DNA of 64,000 bases. Origin: Blastomyces gilchristii SLH14081 (lineage: Eukaryota > Ascomycota > Eurotiomycetes > Onygenales > Ajellomycetaceae). This document shows, one piece after another, positions 13,439 to 23,809 of this stretch. The notes under the pieces were generated by a model. That model was not told where the DNA came from and made no database searches. It saw only the letters and a program-made list of their open reading frames with translations. Position numbers and translations under genes: made by a program. Position 1 is the first letter of the stretch, and each line of letters starts with the position of its first letter. The DNA lies in NCBI RefSeq assembly GCF_000003855.2, contig NW_003101680.1:1498976-1562975 (forward strand), written 5' to 3'.

Positions 13439-14392
13439 GGAGGAGGAGGATGGATGGATGGTTACATAGCTCCAATAAGTTTTAAATTCTGAGATTTAGA
13501 ATGTGAATAGATATTTTGTATATTACCATGTGCATTTACTTGAATTAGACATAAATGGCAGGATGCCGCCTAAGATCAAAATCGGGTCATTGTCCTGGGT
13601 GGATGTTGATGCAGAATTACGCGCCCAGTTTTGCTGCGGATCTGATATTCTACGTCATTCAGAGCCGGATTTCTCCCACCTTGTTCTTGATTAGAAGATC
13701 AGAAACGACCTCGGGGGGAGATATGTGTGTGACAGCGCTGAAAATCCCTGTGCATCCATGCTGTCCACCATGTTGTATCCAATTGGTTGTAGTCTGACTG
13801 ATCATACATATCCAGTCGGATGACGTCTGGTAATATATATAAATCCATCAGATATAATAAATAAGCCCGTTGGTTTTCGGCGCCGCGTCAACATGTGCCT
13901 TGCTGTGCTGTGTGTGGCGTGGCGAGGTTATCCAAGTGGGCTCGGTTTCGAGAGCAGTTGTTGGGCAATCATCAATGGCTATTAAATATGTAACTACTAT
14001 AATAATAAGTCAATAGTTCAATCTGTAGTCACAAGCTGCAACTGGCTCGACACGCGAAGGATTTAGTTACTGATTTATTTATTTACGGCAGTGATTGCCC
14101 GCATTATTTAACATATTCACGAGCAGGAATCGGCGCCTCAGGCTTGTATGTGTCCTTGTCCCCGCTCAGCTCCAGCTTCTGCTTCTGCTTCTATTTCTGC
14201 TTCTATTTCTGCTTCTTCTACTTCTCTTTACATTCTCTCCATCCAATCTACATTACACCTCTTATTCCACTGTTGAACCTCCAACCGCAAAGACGGACGC
14301 CCAAGCACCGAGCCGACGACGATAGAGCATCTTCCACGAATCCCAAACGACTCGGGGCGCATTTTGCGTCTATTAACCACGGCCTAGAGATA
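13439..14392. other. Intergenic and 5' leader of the Osh1-like gene
   Basis: No gene is supported. At 14165-14222 the plus strand has a CTTCTG/CTATTT microsatellite in a pyrimidine-rich stretch, best read as 5' untranslated leader of the next gene. An in-frame ATG at 14144 would extend that protein by 83 residues of low-complexity Ser/Cys/Phe/Tyr sequence, which I consider unlikely. Confidence 0.5.
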
Positions 14393-17300
14393 ATGGGGGA
14401 TAAGACAGGGTAAGCAGCTTCATATGCATATATGAAACTATAGCTTTTTTATGACATGGATCTGGGAGCTGGGCATGCATGCCTCTTGATTGTTTGATGG
14501 CCGAGAGACCGTTCTCTCTGCTCTCCCTGCTCTACCTATTGTCCACATCCACAGCTATGGAGATAGCCCTACACCCTCACAGCACTCACTGGCTTCCCTT
14601 GTTCCTTTGATTGATACTTATCCTGTTACGCCTCTCTGTTAATAATGTTGTACGTTGGTGGCTTGAAACTACTCAAACCAAGTTGGGTCCTTTGTCCTTT
14701 GTCCATTATTTTATTATGATGATTGTATTGACCAGGGATCACATCACCCCCATCCATCGCTGTACTAAATAACAAGTTCGCTAACATTTTAACTCTTCCT
14801 TATTCATCCTAGGCACAAACGCTCCAAGAGCGCCCGCGCACTCGCCCTACTGCATCGCGACAGGACTTCCAGATCCCCCAGCGCCGACCCTCAACAGCGG
14901 GAGGCCGAAACTCCGGAATCCCCAGACCAGAATGGTGCTTCAACCCTAGCTCCCATGGTTCCCTCAGTATCCCCAACCAACAATGCGCCTCGTTCTTCCC
15001 ACTCGCACTCGGTTTCCATGACTAATCTGCGGGTCTCACCTGCGGGGCTTGATGGTGCCACCTTGAGCAGCAGCGCAAGTGTCCACGCCGCCAATCGCGC
15101 ATCTTTAGCCGAGTTGTATTCCTGGCAACTTAGCCCGAAACCCAGTCCACATCAAAGTGCTGATTCTCCCGCAAGGCCCAGTGGCAAAGGAGATGAATTG
15201 GCCAGATCAGCCATGTCTATCGAGCAATCAGTGCGAACGTTTCGCCTCTTTGAAATCCTACGTAGCGGTGATACAACCGCTATCTACAAGGCAATCAAGG
15301 ACTGTGCCGAAACAAAGACACAGGGGACTGCGCCCCTAGGAACCAGCATTATCCATCTCGCAATACAGTGCGCTGAACCGCAGGTTGTTGAGTATGTCTT
15401 CTCAAGCAGTGCTGACCTAGATATTAATGCGCGAGACCGGGATGGCAACACCCCACTACACCTGGCTGCGCAGCTGGGCCGAGTTCCCATCGTCCGCGAA
15501 CTGCTCGAGCGCCCGGATATCAACGATTCCATTGCCAACTACAACGGCCAAACCCCTCTCGACCTCGCGCGCACCCCAGAGATTTTCCAGCAGCTCCAGC
15601 TAGCGCGATCATTGTTTTTGGATGCCAAAACAAAAGAAATAAAATGCCTGATAGGCCAGGGCGACTACGAGAAACTAGAACGTCTGTTGGTCGAACCGAG
15701 GGTTGAGGGCGTTTTGGACGTGAACAGCTTGGATCTAGTCACCGATCGAGCCACTGTGATATCGGGTGGCACACTTCTTCACGAGGCTGCGAGAAAGAAG
15801 GATTCGAAGCTGATACAGATTCTCTTAATGCATGGGGCCGACCCGTTCCGGCGCGATAGAAAAGGGAAGCTCCCTCAAGACGTCACAAAGGACGACCGAA
15901 CTCGGGCTATCGTAAAAAAGTCGCCAGCGGCTGTTATCGCCCAGCGGGGCATCCAGGAAAAGGCAATCTTGGGAAGCTCTGGGGCCCAAGGTGGCGGGCG
16001 ACCTGGCTCTGGAGAAACAGTCCTGGGAGGAAAGGATGCCCGAGAGATGAAAGGATACCTAAAGAAATGGACGAACTATACAAGTGGCTATAAGCTGAGA
16101 TGGTTCGTACTGGAGGATGGCGTGATGAGTTATTACAAGCATCAAGGTATGCTCATCAAACCTCAAACACTACTCAGACAAATCCCGTTTACTCCTTGAC
16201 AAACTTTTACTGAATACTCCATAGATGACGCTGGCTCTGCTTGTCGCGGTGCGATCAATATGCGTATAGCAACCTTGCACATGGATGCGCAGGACAAGAC
16301 CCGATTTGAAATACAAGGCAAATCATCAGTCAAATACCATCTCAAAGCCAACCATATCGTTGAGGCCAAGCGGTGGTTCTGGGCCTTGAACAACGCAATA
16401 CAGTGGGCGAAAGATGAGGCCAAGGAAGATGACAAACGGCGGACGAGAAATGCAGAAAGCCTAAGACATGCGAAGATGGAGCAGTTTGACAAACAAGGGT
16501 TAGACTCCCAAAGCGACTCCGGCAGCCTTCTTGGAAGACCAAACGGGAAATCCCTTGCCCCTCCATTATCTCTTGGTGTACCAAGCCACACCAGCTCTAG
16601 GTTAAGCCTTCAAACTTCAAGAGAGAGCGTTCAGGGTGAGGATGAAGTGTCCACTTCTGGGGCGTATGAATCCACCTTTAGCCCGTCGGAATCCAATAGA
16701 TTGCCCAACCTTGTTACTAGCCACTCCGCCGAAGGAGACTTGGAGGATGACGACTTTGGGGATTATGCTAGTAGCCGTGAGATCCAACCGTCGAACAAAG
16801 ACGCTTTCAATATCACCGCCCAATCTGTTAAATTACAGCTAGATCTGCTGAGTCACGTTTCTGCAGCGCTTCAAGAGGAGAAGTCAAAGAATCCCGAAAC
16901 CACGCTTTCTGATCCATCAATAGACCAAGCGTTGACTACTTACCAGGGAGGGGTTAGCAATCTCACCTCTCTCGTGGCTGATTTACTCAAAATCTCAAAG
17001 GATCGAGATGCATTTTGGCAATATCGCCTAGATAGGGAGGCGGATGCGCGCAAGATGTGGGAAGACAGTATGGCTCGAGTTGCCCAAGAACACGAAGAAC
17101 TTCAAAGTAAAATTGGGGAGTCGGAGGAAAAACGAAAGAAAACGAAGAGAGCACTCAAGGAAGTTCTTGAACACCCTTCAGCTTCCACTAGTCGTCCCAT
17201 CAGCCGAGGCCCGTCGCATGTCCAAATACAAGATGCCCTGGAAGCCGTTGTCCAAGGCGGCGTTGATATCCCGCCCATTGTCAACCAGAAAACGAGCGGG

Positions 17301-18864
17301 GACATTTCAAAGAAGCGGTCCTTAATTACGGAACTAACAAATTTGTCTGATTCGGAATCTGATGAGGATGAAGAGTTCTTTGACGCTATCGATGCTGGCG
17401 AAGTGCAAGTTATTGAAGTTCCGCAAGCGCAGCCAGTAGAGGCCGCGGAGGCAATTTCTGATCTTCGAGCTTTGAAGCACCAGGAGATTGCCAGTTCATT
17501 TAAAGGATATGAGGACCCGATTCGAAAGAGGCTTAAGATGGACGCTGACAATAGGCCCAAAATTTCTCTATGGGTAGGTTTGATTCAATACTCAACCCTC
17601 TGAGTTACTAATCATCAGCTAACACCGCGTTTCAGGCTATCTTGAAATCAATGATTGGCAAAGACATGACCAAGATGACACTCCCAGTGTCCTTCAACGA
17701 ACCAACATCGCTGCTCCAACGTGTAGCAGAGGATATGGAATACACGGACTTGCTTGACAATGCTGCAGATCGCACTGACTCCATGGAACGTATGGTTTAT
17801 GTCGCTGCCTTTGCAGTTAGCGAGTATGCTTCGACAATAGGACGTGTAGCGAAACCTTTCAACCCTCTGCTTGGCGAAACGTTCGAATATGTGAGGCCAG
17901 ATAAAGGTTATAGATTCTTTATTGAGCAAGTCAGCCATCATCCTCCAATTGGCGCCGCCTGGGCTGAGTCTCCGAAATGGGATTATTACGTATGTACCTC
18001 TTTCTCTTAAAGTATTGAGTATTGTTGTTATTATTTCTTGTCAGTTAATTTGTCGAAATACTAATTTTGCTGTAGGGCGAATCGGCTGTAAAATCAAAAT
18101 TCTATGGCAAGTCATTCGATATTAACCCGCTCGGAACATGGTTCTTGAGACTACGTCCTGTCAGCGGTGGTGAGGAGCTCTACACCTGGAAAAAGGTTAC
18201 ATCGTCGGTTGTTGGCATCATCACCGGTAACCCTACCGTGGACAACTATGGGCCCATGGAAATTAAGAATTGGACAACTGGCGAAGTCTGTATACTTGAC
18301 TTCAAACCACGAGGCTGGAAGGCTTCCTCTGCCTACCAGGTTTCTGGTAAAGTGATGGATAGCGAGGGGTTCACGAAGTGGAGCATTGGTGGCCGTTGGA
18401 ACGACAAGGTATATGCTAGACACACGCCGGGATACCAAGCTTCGATGACACCACCACATGATGACCTTCCCCGCCAGCCAGAATCAACACAGGCATTCCT
18501 TGTGTGGCAATGCAACCCACGACCAACTGGTATCCCATTCAACTTAACACCTTTCGTGGTGACGTTGAATGCCATCCCCGAAAATCTCAGACCTCACTTA
18601 CCGCCAACCGACACGCGGCTCCGTCCGGACCAACGTGCAATGGAGGATGGAGAGTATGATTTTGCAGCAACGGAGAAACATCGTGTGGAGGAAAAACAGC
18701 GGGCGAGGCGACGAGAACGGGAGGCCAAGGGCGAGGAGTTTGAGCCAAAGTGGTTTACTAGGGGCAAGTGTGAGATAACTGGTGAGGAGTATTGGGTTCA
18801 CAACGGCCGTTATTGGAAGTGTAGGGATGCCGGGGACTGGTCCGTCTGCGAGGATATATTTTAA
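14393..18864 (+). CDS. OSH1: Oxysterol-binding protein with ankyrin repeats, PH domain, FFAT motif and ORD (Osh1/Osh2 type)
   Basis: Five exons (14393-14409, 14813-16146, 16225-17573, 17636-17989, 18076-18864) join in frame to 1280 residues. Ankyrin repeats lie around 145-270 ([14 protein letters not shown]) and 320-370 ([13 protein letters not shown]). A PH domain follows at about 418-517, interrupted by an intron ([20 protein letters not shown]). A coiled-coil region comes next. An acidic FFAT motif, EFFDAID, near 834 would bind the ER protein VAP/Scs2. The C-terminal ORD starts near 900 and carries the family signature EQVSHHPP near 1000. Proteins of this layout move sterol or PI4P at ER contacts with Golgi, vacuole or plasma membrane. 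The start is the ATG of the 17-base first exon (Met-Gly-Asp-Lys); an upstream in-frame ATG at 14144 is possible but gives a low-complexity extension. Confidence 0.93.
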
Positions 18865-19193
18865 GGCATTATTGGTAGTCTTTTACTAGGGGTTTTTTAC
18901 TTCTATTTTTATTTTATTGTTAATTTGTTATTTTTCAGTTTTATTTTTGTTGCTCCCTTTGCGCTTTTTCCAGTCCGCATTGCCATGTCGCACTTTTGCC
19001 CAAGTGAAACCTAACTACTGACTCTCGATGTTATAACTTTTATTGGAGATTCTGTTGCTGTATGTTCACAGTATATCAAGTTTAGAATTAGTTCTCTTCA
19101 ACGTGTATAGTTATTTATTGTCCGCTATTCAGGTTTTAATACAATCTCTCTATATATCTTCTCTCTATATATCTCTTCTCTCTGTATATTATA
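18865..19193. other. Osh1-like gene 3' flank
   Basis: AT-rich sequence after the stop, with T-rich tracts likely to include the 3' untranslated region. It passes at about 19150 into tandem CTCTATATAT sequence that leads into the repeat block. Confidence 0.4.
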
Positions 19194-19690
19194 GAAAAAC
19201 CAACTTTTCCGAGTAAAATGCCCTGTAACGTGACCTCACATGATTATCATGTGCACCCCATCAAATCCATGGATGGGATTGAACAGCCGGCTGTATGACT
19301 CTGATATTAATCTTCATTCTTTTCTTTACAGATGTTCTCTACTGTATTTATATTTTTTTATACTCTTCTCTACATTCATTACAATCTATACATTCATTAA
19401 TATACTCTATTTATTGTAGAAAAACTAACTTTTCCATGCAAAAAATGCTGTAACATACTTCATCAAAATATATCAATCTTTAATCATTATTCTGCTCTTT
19501 TCATACATTCTTTACAGTATTTACATTTCTTATACTTTTCTCTATATTCATTTTTGATCTCTGTGTTCATAGCATGCACTGCTAAATTCTCTGTAACATG
19601 ATCTCATGTGATGTCATGTGCATCTCTTTGAATTCAGATGGGATTGAACGGCTGGCTCTGCGGCCTGTATGGCTCTAATTAATCTGATAA
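19194..19690 (+). repeat. Dispersed repeat, degenerate copies with RIP-like transitions
   Basis: At least three related segments follow one another: 19194-19320, from 19419, and about 19565-19690. The first two begin GAAAAACYAACTTTTCC; all contain a CTGTAAC(G/A)T core, and the first and third share GATGGGATTGAAC further on. Differences between copies are often C to T or G to A, for example CGTGAC against CATGAT, which suggests repeat-induced point mutation. Inverted matches occur at 52783-52848 and 53345-53432. No coding capacity is visible. The family is unknown to me; a MITE or a decayed transposon end are both possible. Confidence 0.75.
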
Positions 19691-20275
19691 TGGTGATAGA
19701 GGTGATACAGGGTGGACGAGAGTGGTAGGGGTGATAGGGGTGGTCGGGGTGGTAAAGAGGGGGGTAGAGAGGTAGGAGTGGGGGGTCGAAGTGGGAGAGA
19801 GAGCTGCGGGGCGGTAGGGGCAGTGGTGGTGGGTAGAGGGGGTAGAGGGTGGAAGGGGTGGAAGGGGTGGGTAAGAGAGAGATAGAGGCAGGAGGTGGAA
19901 GTGGTAGAGGCTGCNNNNNNNNNNNNNNNNNNNNNNNNNNNNNNNNNNNNNNNNNNNNNNNNNNNNNNNNNNNNNNNNNNNNNNNNNNNNNNNNNNNNNN
20001 NNNNNNNNNNNNNNAAAGAGGGGTAGGGAGTTAATAAAAAAAAAGTACAAATATCAAAAAAAATATTCTCATTCTTCTAAAGTTCTAAGAGTAGAGGGTG
20101 GAAGTGGTAGGGGGGGCTGCGGGGTGATAGGGGCGGTGGTGGTGGTAGAGGGGGTAGGGTAGGGGTGGAGGGGGTGGAAGGGGTGGTAAGGGGGGGTAAG
20201 AGGTAGGGGGTGGAAGTGGTAGGGGCTGCGGGGCGGTAGAGGCGGTGGTGATGGTAGAGGGGACTGCGCAAGCAG
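19690..20275 (+). repeat. G-rich minisatellite, first block (contains assembly gap)
   Basis: The plus strand is almost pure purine plus T, built from GGTGGTAGGGGTGATAG-like units. A longer period is marked by a repeated GGTGGAAGTGGTAG...GCTGCGGGGCGGTAG module seen at about 19890, 20098 and 20205. One hundred Ns at 19915-20014 interrupt it. The edge at 20261-20310 carries a duplicated AAGCGAGCGT and the word TTTGATGCTTGT. Apparent Pro/Thr/Ser-rich minus-strand frames are by-products of the repeat. Confidence 0.85.
19915..20014. other. Assembly gap (100 N)
   Basis: Exactly 100 undetermined bases inside the minisatellite. The round number suggests a placeholder, not a measured length. Confidence 0.95.
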
Positions 20276-20495
20276 CAAAGCGAGCGTAAGCGAGCGTTTG
20301 ATGCTTGTATTAAATTATACAGAAAGATGAATGTGTAGTTACTCTTCAGGGAACAGTGACAGTGGGCATATTCGATCCACGTGATGTAAACTAACTTTAA
20401 TATTTTGTCCCCGAACTTTTCGACGACACTTCACCAGCAGCCAGCACGCAGCCAGAACCCACCCACTCATCTAGCGGCCGTAATTCCCACTGGCA

Positions 20496-22183
20496 ATGGA
20501 GTTCACCTGTCAGAAATGTGCGCAAGCACTCCGACTGGGAATTCGGCCACATCTTTCCTCAATCCGGGCGCGGACCCTTCCCCGCCTCGGACAGCGATAT
20601 CAGCAGCTTAGCACACAGACTGCCGGTTTTCACACCCCTCAAGCAGGCTCAGGCTCACGAGCCAGCAAGATTAGCACTGGAGCTGCCATCGCAAGATCCG
20701 CATCGTCATCTGCTAGCCAAGTGGCTGCAGCAGGCTCTTCGGCAGCATACAATGTGAAGCCCCTGCTAAAGCCGGACAACCTCTTCCATTCTTTCACCAA
20801 TTCCCCCTCTCCCGAAATCCGACAGCGGGCAGCCTTCATAAAGCAGAATGCTTTCTGCCCGCATCCCAGTCATCGACAGACACGCGTCCCCACATCCCCT
20901 CATGACTCCGAGGCCAGGAAATCCCCCGAAGCCAGCAGCGAGAGCCAGCCGCCAGCGCACTCTAATTTCGAGTGCCCGGACTGTGGCGTACCGATATATT
21001 GCTCCGAGGGGCATTGGATGGATGACTTTGAGGCACATCTGGAAGTGTGCGACACAATCCGGCAAATCAATGAGGATGACCATGACCTGCGGTCTCGCCG
21101 GTTCTTCTCGGAGTTTAACTACCCAGGCCTGCAGGAGGATGAGTCGATAGTGAATATGACGAATTGGGATACATTTTTGTATACCAGGCAGTTTGATGCT
21201 ATTAATAATGATAGACACATGAGGCAGGTGACAAGGCTGCTCACGTACCCCATTACGATTGCGAGTGTGCTACATGAGCTTAGCCCGTATAATATTCGGA
21301 AAGGTGGTCGATTGACCCCGGAAGGATTAAAGAGTTTGAGCGGTGAGTGCTGCGCCAAAGATTACATTGAACACGAACGTCCTTGATAATAATGCTAATA
21401 CATCTGATCCCTAGCCCTCCGCTACACCCTCCATCCGCCAAGAACCGGCGAGGGAGCGAAAATGTCCGGCCTCCGCCTAAAAGCGCCCCCAGTCCGCGTC
21501 TTCATTCTAGGCGCGCGCGCCGAATCCTCGCTACCCCGCGACGTCTGGCTCCAACTTTCCTACCTCTTCCCGCGCGCGCTCATAAACCTCATCTTCATCG
21601 GCCCGGAGAGCATGGCGAACCGGGACGACGAGTTCCCGCTTCCCGAACGCACCCCCGCAAACCCCTTCGGCGGCATCGTCGAAGACCGTCTACACGCGCT
21701 GATGAAGATCACCACGTACGTCGATTACTTCCACACGATGCACCAGGCGAACATGTTTCAGCCGTACGACCCTTACTTTGACTGTTTCATGCTCTTCCAC
21801 CCTGGTTTGGGACACCCGGCCAGTTCGCACGAGTGGGAGGAGACGCTTCCGCATCTGCTGCAGACGAAGGTGCCGATTCTGTGCACGGGATATTCGGAGT
21901 GGGATATGCAGCGGGATAAGGAGTGGGTGATGGAGAAGTGTGGTGGGGAGGTTGATTTGCTGTTGGAGCCCGGAGAGAATAAGTTCCGGAGTCTTCGGTG
22001 GGATTTGAATGATGTGGATCCGCATGATGTTTCGTGTGGGAATTGGGGGTTGTGGGGGTTTAGAGGGAAGAGGTATGTATTTCCAGTTCCTACTTGTCTC
22101 ATACTATTATATGGATTTGCTAACTACTTATTTTCTCTTCGCACAGGTATGAAGCTACCTACAAGGAGGAAGGGGCGGAATAG
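20496..22183 (+). CDS. MSS51: Mitochondrial translation activator Mss51 (MYND-type zinc finger)
   Basis: Exons 20496-21342, 21415-22072 and 22147-22183 join in frame to 513 residues. After a basic, Ser-rich N-terminal stretch of about 100 residues, a MYND-like finger uses Cys121, Cys160, Cys163, Cys169 and Cys185 among candidate ligands (FECPDCGVPIYCSEGHW). Two Cys-Pro pairs (C121-P122, C160-P161) recall the heme-binding CPX motifs of yeast Mss51. The fungal Mss51 core follows: MTNWDTFLYTRQF, VLHELSPYNIRKGGRL, FILGARAESSLPRDVWLQL and FHPGLGHPASSHEWE. In yeast the protein activates COX1 mRNA translation and couples it to complex IV assembly in the matrix. A CxxC pair at residues 5-8 (CQKC) at the very N-terminus is an extra feature. 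The last exon is only 37 bp. Confidence 0.92.
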
Positions 22184-22833
22184 AACCTTTTGGGTGATGT
22201 ACGTATATAGTTGTATTAAGTATTGACTTCCTCTCTCTGTATTATTGTATTATTTCATTTAGGGAAATGAAGTTCCACTCATTCATCCTTAAGCATTATT
22301 ATTTTATCATATAATGGAAAATGTTTTACGCCGCCATTATCCATGTCGTCCTACCTTTCCTCATTTTCCAATTCCCCCTGTCTAGCAATACATGGGTTTC
22401 CCCAAGTGAAGAATACCACATGCAGTCCCCAAGGTACGGTTGAACTGTCGATGGTCTATCAATGGGTCGGTCGGCTTGGACCTGCTATCACAATTCAGAC
22501 AAACATATTGCCGGGGCGTTAAACGGTACAGGATGAATCGTAATAGAAATAGAACCACTATATACAAGAGACGGGCAAGCAGAGAGAGAAAGAAATAAAG
22601 CCAACCCGCAGACATCACGGCAGGGCAAGGCGAACACACGGACCAGAATATCGTACATGACAGTAACCCAACCAGGTTGAACGCAAGTCTGTAACAATAG
22701 ACATAAAAAGAAAAAGCAAATAGGTATCATCCCAAGCCGCAATTTATCAGGCTCAAATGCGGATAGCAAGAAGCAAAAAGTGGGGGATTGGGGGTGAAAA
22801 AGTGAATAAACGTTCGTCGCATATCATATCATA
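22184..22833. other. Convergent intergenic region
   Basis: Between the ends of MSS51 and the glycine-rich protein gene. It contains probable 3' untranslated regions and no supported gene. A GATAT/ATATC tandem repeat at 22821-22840 runs into the stop codon of the minus-strand gene. Confidence 0.45.
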
Positions 22834-23809
22834 TCATATCAACGTCACAGCCGCAACAACCAACGAAGTTATAAGCCAATAGCCACCCAGTTTCGATAGC
22901 GTAGGAGAAACAATGGGTACCCCGCTGTTTTCCGGGATGGACGGATCTGGATTTGTGGTCCCATTGGCCAAGCTGCCATTGACATAGATAGTCGTCGGCC
23001 CATCATCCTTGGGCACTACTCTAACCGTCGTTGTATTCGTCGGCATGCCATGCTCATCCTTCTGCTTGAGCAGCTCATTGATATAGGTCGCGTTATCGTT
23101 CTCCTCGCAGCCGCAGACGCTATAACGCTGACAGAGACATTCAATGGGGATCTGGGTTGCGTTGGCGTTGGGGTCGGAGGTGTTGCGATAGTTATAGTGT
23201 CCGATGTGGTAGGCGTGGGCGCCCCAGAGCCACAAGCCGGGGAAGAAGGCGAGGGCGGCGAGAGGGAGGAAGGCGAATGGGAGCAGTCCTCTCCGCGAAG
23301 TTTTACCGGCTGTGTATGGGACTGAGGCACCACCGGCATAGTAGCTGCCTCCGCCAAATGTGCGGGGGGTTCCCGAGCCAGTTCGTGAAGAACCGCCTAG
23401 GTTACTGTTCAAAAGGGAAGAGTGGGGAGTCAGCAAAATATCCGTATTCACAACAACTGGTAAGAATATTGACGCGGATATGTGCACACCTTGTAGCTCT
23501 AGCACCAGGTGAGCTTGAACCTCCCCTGCCTCCGGCCCCTGCACCACCTCTGGGTCCTCCCCCACCACTGCGGCCTCCGCTTCCTCCGCCAGACCTTCCG
23601 CCTCCGCGTGCTCCACCACCGCCGCCCCTTCCACCGCCTCCTCCTCTACGTTTTTGTAGGAGGTTGCCAGTGACGAGGGACGGGCCAAAACCTTCTGGAG
23701 CATCCATGCTTGAAACATTGACGTCTAATGTTGATATGATATTGCGCGGCGCAACTGTGGAGGAGAGCGAAAGAAGAGCGCAAAGCGCAAGAGTGTATGA
23801 AAATTTCAT
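22834..23809 (-). CDS. Glycine-rich secreted or membrane-anchored protein, conserved fungal family of unknown function
   Basis: Two exons, 23490-23809 and 22834-23404 (85-bp intron), give 296 residues. A signal peptide is evident (MKFSYTLALCALLSLSSTVA). A highly glycine-arginine rich low-complexity region follows, about residues 54-100, with RGG-like runs. A hydrophobic segment (LLPFAFLPLAALAFFPGLWLW) comes next. Then a cysteine cluster, CLCQRYSVCGC, sits in an Asn-rich stretch with several N-glycosylation sequons (NAT, NTT, NGS, NGT). The C-terminus is hydrophobic (YWLITSLVVAAVTLI) and could be a GPI-attachment signal or a final membrane span. I recognise the layout from uncharacterised Pezizomycotina proteins, perhaps the DUF7732 group, but cannot name a function. 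The start is the Met opening the signal peptide; an in-frame Met 13 codons upstream would spoil it. Confidence 0.75.

Noticed and set aside
19679..20278. Pro/Thr/Ser-rich minus-strand frames
   Set aside because: They are translations of the G-rich minisatellite and cross the N gap.
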